Assembly (NCBI GenBank): GCA_012064415.1
Contig: SSNU01000215.1
Coordinates: forward strand, 23,432 to 87,431
Reading direction: 5' to 3'
DNA: 64,000 nucleotides
From: Gyrodactylus bullatarudis
Taxonomy: Eukaryota > Platyhelminthes > Monogenea > Gyrodactylidea > Gyrodactylidae
Shown: positions 58,381-64,000 of the stretch, in pieces
How the letters are laid out: the number at the start of each line of letters is the position of its first letter
How positions within the stretch are numbered: the stretch's first letter is position 1
Translations under genes and position numbers: made by a program
Notes under the pieces: generated by a model
The model's input: only the letters and a program-made list of their open reading frames with translations
Databases searched by the model: none
What the model was told of the DNA's origin: nothing

Positions 58381-58553
58381 ACTTAATCCCGGACTGACAT
58401 TTATATAGTGTTACAATGCATGTTATTTTCTGCCCTTCCATTGGTTTAAAACTGCTCATAGGGGGGGGGTGTCAATTTGCAATTCTATTTCCAGGCTGTT
58501 TCGCATGCGTTTCTTCTCCATACTTGGGCCCCCTTTACACTTTAGGAATTCAT

Positions 58554-58590
58554 CTGAAGAGAGCCGGCGAAATAAAACGTTTATCACTTA
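58554..58590 (+). ncRNA. Candidate hammerhead ribozyme, right arm
   Basis: Plus-strand twin of the left-arm motif: CTGAAGA, GAGCCGGC, GAAA, TAAA-ACG-TTTA, TC, ACT. The same reservation about stem II applies. Confidence 0.5.
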
Positions 58591-58640
58591 ATTATTTGCT
58601 TGTTCTCCAACCTTTCTTATGAGCCTAGAATCGAGTAACA

Positions 58641-59169
58641 ATATACTTGATGATGTTCGGCAATATTACCGTTCAAATCTATTGGATTATATTTTGTTAA
58701 CTAATCAGAGTTCTGGAATTCTATCATTTTTATTGTTTAAACGATTTTTTGTTTGAAAGGATTCAATGGGTTCAGAACCTTATACTCAACCTACCTTTTG
58801 ATATATTCACGATTAAAATAATACCTTAACTCTTTAAAACCCAGAGAAAATTTTTTCAAGGTACATAGCTGAGATTGGAAATATTGCATACGCCGATAAT
58901 GAATATGGAATTTATTTTAATATTTTCTAAAAACGAGTCATTTTTAAATTTTCATAAAATATAATAGCCTTCATTTGAAAGAATATTAGTTCTTCTTTCT
59001 GAAAAGTGGTCAATAAATTATTTTAAGTTTCTCATAAATAGAATAATGGTATGAAAAAGTTACTTGTCCCATTGAGGCTCGAAGGGTTAGAGAAAAATGT
59101 AGGATGTGCTGAGAATTGCGCGCCAAATTCCTAATCTTTTGGACTTTCGAGATCGAGTGGCAGTCGAAT
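58641..59169. other. AT-rich spacer, nothing seen
   Basis: A TTAACTCTTTAAAACCCAGA segment near 58,826 and AAGGGTTAGAG near 59,085 may be the ends of another decayed TTAA-type element. No gene was seen. Confidence 0.35.
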
Positions 59170-59594
59170 TCCGATATCTTGATGAATTTTCAACAAATTA
59201 AGATAATTAGAAAATAGCAGGTCTTGCAAAAATTCAATCATAATGAAGCTAATCAATATGAAGATGGGAATTTATGCTTTCTAAAAATTTATGAATTTTT
59301 TCATCAAGAAATCGAATTTGATCAAGATTTTTCAGGATCTGAAGAAAAAAAATTCGAAAAACATCAAATTTTAAGAAAGTTATGGCATATTTCAAATCTA
59401 GCGATGGCACCGAATTCCCATTTTTTTGAATTTTGAGTTGATAATTTTTGTTGATTTAAAAGTGAGAGAGTGAAAAAAGTTGATTTTTAGGATCACGATT
59501 AGTCAAAGAAATCAAATATACTGATTCAGATTTTGAGAATCCGCCCCTCTTCTTGTGAAAATCGAAATTTTGATTTTTTGAACATTTTCACTAC
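59170..59594 (+). repeat. Common interspersed repeat, another copy
   Basis: Well-aligned with 46,490-46,880 through the CCCATTTTTTTGAATTTTGA and TTTTCACTACTTGAAAATCG landmarks. The 70-codon frame 59,224-59,436 lies inside it and is not a gene. It is interrupted at its right end by a LINE. Confidence 0.6.
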
Positions 59595-60190
59595 TTGAAA
59601 ATCGATGATATTAATAGAGATAAATGTAAATTATTACTCCCATGAGGTCACCCTGCAACCCTCTTGGAATCGCTTCTACTTCCTGGAGAAATTGTCTCCT
59701 TAACTTCAGACCTCGATTTCAGTATATCTAATGGACTTAAAATTAATTCCCTTACAAATCTATCCAAATAAACTCTCGAATTTACTCAATTCTAAAATTT
59801 TCTAAATCAGTTAATTTGAGACTAAAAGCTTACAAAGCATTAGTACTTAGCAATCATGACTATATTTCATCTCTAGTCCCATCATTAAGCATTGAAAAAT
59901 CCTTGGAGATTGAACATATTCAATCCAAATTTTTATTCTTTCTCTATCCTGATCTAGCGTCATACAATGATCGCATCTCGACCTCGGGGTTACGAAGATA
60001 TGCTATAATTGTGAAAACTTTTAACTTAGTTTTAGTTGAAAATTTCTACAATTTAAGAAGATCCTCTTTTTTTTGTTAGAAGGAGCCTTTTTTAGACCAT
60101 TATCTACTCTCAGCTTAAAATATGATAGATAGTAAATATAAATTATGTGAATGTAATAAATCACTTTTAAATCAACAAAAATTATCAATT
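59595..60190 (+). mobile_element. LINE fragment, plus strand
   Basis: Same family as 13,618-14,537, opposite orientation. It encodes INRDKCKLLLP, LLLPGEIVSLTSDLDFSISN, then from 59,816 an 87-codon open part with IEKSLEIEHIQSKFLFFLYP. Frameshifts and stops occur at both sides. The FADD box is not included. Confidence 0.7.
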
Positions 60191-60239
60191 TTTACGATAA
60201 TATTGTCGAACTTCATCAAGAATATTACTGTTATCGGTT

Positions 60240-60555
60240 TCTGAACTCACGAGGAAGGTAGAAGAAGACAGACGTATATTATAGTGATAAACATTATATT
60301 TCGCCGGGTCTCATCAGACTCTACCCCGGTTACGATATAAATGCTATTACAATGCATAAAACGGGACAGACATAGCGGGCAACTGCAAATTAAAACTTTC
60401 CTCAAAAAGCAAAAGCAATTATCAGATTGAGAGAAAAATCAATTTGCAGTGAAACAACCTCCCACCCTCATTCCTCCCGAGCAGTCAATCAACGGATATT
60501 GACCAATGGAAGGGACCAATTTATGCATTGTAATAGTATTTATTTAGATTCCAAA
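60240..60555. mobile_element. Hammerhead-like repeat (family C), partial inverted pair
   Basis: The left copy (minus, about 60,240-60,362) has the best family C core: AGT, CTGATGA (plus 60,311-60,317), GACCCGGC, GAAA, a TATAATGTTTA hairpin, TC, ACT. Stem I can be extended by CGTA/TACG beyond an internal loop. The right copy (plus, about 60,511-60,552) holds only the 5' part (CCAATGGAAGGGACCAA, then TGCATTGTAATAG) and stops before the core. Confidence 0.6.
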
Positions 60556-61325
60556 AAATCTTGATCAAATTCGATTTCTTGGTGAAAAACATTCATAATT
60601 TTGTGAAAAAGCATAAATTCCTATCTTCATATTAAAATTAGTTGTACTTGGTTTTCTTGTCAAATAGATGAAAAATTTCAGTTCTCAACTATAGTATACA
60701 TAAAGTTATGTTCTCGAATTATCTCAAGGCATTTTTACTAATGATAGTCAGAATCCTTCAAGTCAATAAAAAAGGATTTGAAACTAACTGACAGATTCTA
60801 ATTATCCTTATCAATTCAAGAATTTTCCTTCTTTAGCTATTGAGGGAATGATCATATTTTGCCTATCAATCATGTTCCTTTGATAGATTTTCATTTTTAA
60901 AAAATTTAATAAAGAATATATATATTTATAATCTAATTCAATTATAAGACAAGTAGAGTTTGTGCTCTATTATCTTTTCTCTCTTCCTCTAATCTGATGT
61001 TTTCATATGCTTATCATTTTTATTTCATCATTAAGTTATGAAGATCATTTAAGATACAATCGGAATCTTAAACCGTAGTCGATTAATTATACAGTCAATC
61101 AGCAAAGGGTCGTCAAGAGATTTTCGTGTTTCAATTGTAATATTCATGAAAAATAAGAGAAATTTCATTTTAAGCAATTGAAAAAACAATTTTAAAAGGA
61201 TTTAAGTCATTTTTAAAACTTTATGTAAAGAAATAATGTGAATTCAAGTAAAAATTATAAATATAAAACAATAAAAAACGTTCTGAATTTGAATTCAGTT
61301 ATACGTGAAGACCATTTTCTGATTG
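60556..61325. other. AT-rich spacer, nothing seen
   Basis: No coding frame or clear repeat boundary recognised. Confidence 0.4.
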
Positions 61326-61329
61326 ACTG

Positions 61330-61480
61330 TAGTTAATATGAAAATACTCGATTCTCCTCGGAAACATCCTCTGTCTCCAGGCCAGATTCAAACTTTCATT
61401 GGATTCAATCCCTTCCACAACCGTCAAATCCACCTGTACATTCCTCCAGAGACTCATCCCAGAGGACGAAGACCTCTTCA
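61330..61480 (+). CDS. Possible exon, unidentified, proline-rich
   Basis: A 150-bp island of clearly higher GC. In the plus frame it reads ILDSPRKHPLSPGQIQTFIG, FNPFHNRQIHLYIPPETHPR, GRRPLQ, preceded by a possible acceptor (GATTGACTGTAG at about 61,330). The minus strand is also open over most of the island (VDLTVVEGIESNESLNLAWR), so the coding strand is not certain. No known domain. Confidence 0.25.
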
Positions 61481-63121
61481 GAAACTATTTTTCTTGATTG
61501 TACATACTTATCTATATTTTATTATCAGTTTAATAAACAAAAATTTCTATTCCAAAAATAGAAATTTATGAATTAAAATAAAATTCTCATATTTTTCATC
61601 GAAAATTCGAATTTGATCAATTTTTATGATTAAAGGGTCCTGATTGAGAATTCTATAAAATTCATTAACTCCCATCTTCTTATTACCTAGCTTTAGATAG
61701 CTTGCGAAATTGTTCCGCAATTCCTTTGTTAATTTTGTATTCGGATACTAGGTTAATCCCAAAAATAGCCCATGAAAAAGTTGTTGAAAAAATATTGCAA
61801 CCCAGTCTCCAAAATGTCGCTTATACCGTATACATTGTCTAACAATAGTTAATCTGAATCGGATAATCTTGGGAGTTTTCTCAATTTTAAGCGAAAGTAA
61901 TCAAAATATGTTTCTAGGATTGAGATTAGTCAGTGAAATTGAATTTGTACATTGATTAATTAAGAATTTGAAGATTCTTCTTGTGAAATTCTCAACATTG
62001 ATTGACAAACCAAGAATCGGAATTCACCTATTTTTATTGCCATATTCGATTTCATGAATATCCAATCAATGAACTTTTGATAACCAAGTTTTTACTGAAA
62101 GTTGGCAGCAAAGTTGGTTACATTTCGAAAAATACTATATTCTACTTCACAATGATTTCTTTTACCGATTATTTTCTCGTCAGCGTATTATTAAAATACA
62201 AAAATTTTTATTAATATTATTTACAGTTTATCCTATTTGAGAAATAAGGAATCTGTATCAAGTCTTTCATTAATCCAATGAAAGTTTCGTGATCAGCCCT
62301 ATAAGATAACAATATTAATAATAGAATGAAAAGAATCCATTTATTCTTGAACGAGAAATGCGAAAAATCGAATTTTTCCTAGTTCTGTTTTAGGAAGAAA
62401 AATAAAATGAAATTTGAGAAGAGATTGACACTGTCTTGTTTATCAAAGACTTATTTGAGGTTACGTAAAAATAGAGAAAATATTGTGGCTTGTGTTAAAA
62501 ATAATCCGAGTTCACATTCTAGGGTTAAATCAGTATGAGATCCAAGACTGAAGTATGATTATAAACTATAGAAAATGGTAAAGAAATTTTCATAAAGAAC
62601 TTTTTCATCCAAGTGGACGAGTTTAAGATTGTGTTCGATTATTTTCAGAGAAAAAGATGAATAGATTAGGATGGATAACTAACTTACATATTTATTATTT
62701 TAATAAGAAGCGATTAAAATCCAGGCTTAATATGTTACTTACTTTATCGAAAAAAGCAAGCAAATAAATTTGCGATATCTCCTTGACAAAACCCAAATGT
62801 TCTGCCTATCTATCTATTTGTTTTTATTTGTTAAAATTATCAACATAATAACAGCAACATGAAAAGAGAGATATCATATTGGGATATATTTTAAAAATTA
62901 AGATTAGGAAAATATAATCATATGTTTGTACAGAAACCAATCTATCCCGGAATTTATCAAACAACTCACATTATCTTTTGATAAAGCATTCTCATGATCT
63001 GTTATTAGTAATATCACATAACAATGATTTTTAATGATAGTATTAGGTTTCGGAATACTTTTTAAGGGAGAATAAAATTTTAAAAAATTAGAATATAAAG
63101 TTGATATTAAGGACTAATCTA
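61481..63121. other. AT-rich spacer with repeat remnants
   Basis: A lone terminus of the TIR element at 50,289 lies near 61,750. 61,590-61,680 is a fragment of the 46.5-kb repeat. No gene was seen. Confidence 0.4.
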
Positions 63122-63304
63122 TAGAACATTTGCCCCCTCTTGTTTTCCAGTAATTTTTTTGAATGACAAAGAGACTAAGGGCTTTTTAACATCGATGAAA
63201 TGAAAATGAATCTTTTGCAGTGAGTTTTCATGTCATCGATAATAAAAAGACCAACACGATTCAAAGTAAACTTAGAGAGAAATAAGAGGGGGCAACTGTT
63301 CTCT
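63122..63304. mobile_element. MITE with AGAACATTTGCCCCC ends, copy 3
   Basis: The best-preserved copy: 183 bp, ends AGAACATTTGCCCCCTCTTG and GAGGGGGCAACTGTTCT. It shares all internal blocks with copies 1 and 2. The CAACTG near one end recalls Tc1/mariner-type termini, but no TA duplication is evident. Confidence 0.65.
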
Positions 63305-63329
63305 AATTTAACCATATGAAGTTAGGAAT

Positions 63330-64000
63330 CTATAATTTTTACGAAAAACTCGGTTTTTTTCATCAAAAATTCGAATATATAAAAGAACCTTAAGGGTTAA
63401 GATTTCTTATTTGGTCCAAGTTAAAACATGTGTGAATTTATTCAAGAATAATTATCATATAAACCTAGCAGAAATGTTTTTATTTGCATAGCCCACAGTA
63501 TTTATGAAATAGCCCATATTACTGAATTTGTTGACTGGATGTAACTTGAAGCTAAAGCTAATTAATATGTAGATGGGAATTTATGATTTTTACAAAATTC
63601 TTAATTTTTTCATCAAAAAATCGAATTTGACCTAAATTTTTTGGAATCTAGATCATGAGGCCCACTTTCATGGTACAGAGAGAAAAATTTAGAAAAAATC
63701 AATTTTTAAGGAAAATACGGCAAATTTGAAATCTTGAAGTAGCGCCAAATTCCCATTTTTTTGAACTTTGAGTTGAAAATTTTTGTTGATTTCAATGTGA
63801 GAGAGTAATCAAAAGTTGAGTTTTAGGAACACAATAAGACAAAAAACCGCTAATCATCATAAAAATTTATATATATATGAGAATTTGTTCATCCTCTAGA
63901 TGAAACATTGAGTAAGAAAAACACAGGTTGCTTTGGTTTTACCCAGGCCAACACTTATAAGTTCACAATCTGCTTTGGTCTTAACACCAGGGAAAAGAAT
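63330..64000. repeat. Interspersed repeat copy and window end
   Basis: Two stretches (63,330-63,400 and 63,540-63,850, plus orientation) are copies of the 46.5-kb repeat. A short unrelated segment follows to the end of the window. Confidence 0.5.

Larger units (their letters stand above)
58298..58640. mobile_element. Inverted pair of hammerhead-like repeats (family C)
   Basis: Left copy on the minus strand (58,298-58,450), right copy on the plus strand (about 58,545-58,640). The arms share an 85-bp near-perfect inverted repeat from the core to TCTAGAATCGAGT-type sequence. Both keep the core: CTGAAGA (58,374-58,380 minus; 58,554-58,560 plus), then an eight-base stem II region, GAAA, hairpin TAAAACGTTTA, and TC. 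The ribozyme strands point outward. The centre includes a run of nine G. Confidence 0.7.

Noticed and set aside
1..64000. CRISPR arrays, bacterial operons or phage genes
   Set aside because: No regularly spaced direct repeats with unique spacers and no prokaryotic gene organisation; genes are split by GT-AG introns.

Overview
This is a eukaryotic, almost certainly invertebrate animal, genomic window. It is strongly AT-rich, its genes have GT-AG introns and AATAAA-type poly(A) signals, and it is loaded with decayed transposable elements. It contains one assembly gap of N (about 10,439-11,111). The phylum cannot be fixed from the sequence. Ultra-short introns, an apparent two-gene operon and hammerhead ribozymes in small repeats would suit a lineage with spliced-leader trans-splicing, such as a flatworm, rotifer or acanthocephalan, dicyemid or nematode.

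The recognisable genes are all in the left 26 kb. Three lie head to tail on the minus strand. ISCA2 (mitochondrial Fe-S assembly, 24,767-24,322) has three exons separated by introns of only 26 and 27 nt. WRAP53/TCAB1 (WD40 telomerase/Cajal-body protein, 24,223-22,084) has four exons and starts at a splice acceptor 98 nt after the ISCA2 stop, with no AUG of its own. An SLC26 anion transporter with a STAS domain (21,685-2,982) could be rebuilt completely from 11 exons (700 aa, every junction in phase). A single-exon GATA factor with one zinc finger (24,932-26,125, plus strand) shares a 164-bp divergent promoter with ISCA2; three GATA-binding hexamers sit directly before its start codon. Two possible terminal exons of unknown genes face each other at 0.94-1.43 kb.

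The large SLC26 introns are transposon traps. Intron 3 (12.9-17.85 kb) holds a non-LTR reverse-transcriptase remnant (FADD box), a pair of hammerhead-bearing repeats in opposite orientation, and a 2.1-kb palindrome of Tc1/mariner-type elements containing a 336-bp tandem unit and a hAT-type MITE. Introns 2, 6 and 7 hold tRNA-like SINEs and further inverted pairs, one of which surrounds the N gap.

From 26.7 kb to the right end no confident gene was found. This part consists of AT-rich spacer, at least three families of interspersed repeats, LINE fragments (one nested in another), piggyBac-like and other TIR elements, and a recurring repeat with hammerhead-like cores. A few short open segments with coding-like composition are listed with low confidence.

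The most unusual system is the set of hammerhead-ribozyme repeats. One site at 14,864-14,894 has a complete schistosome-type core. A second family, with at least eight copies, has a core plus an internal hairpin ending at a would-be cleavage site. Members occur repeatedly as inverted pairs whose ribozyme strands point outward.
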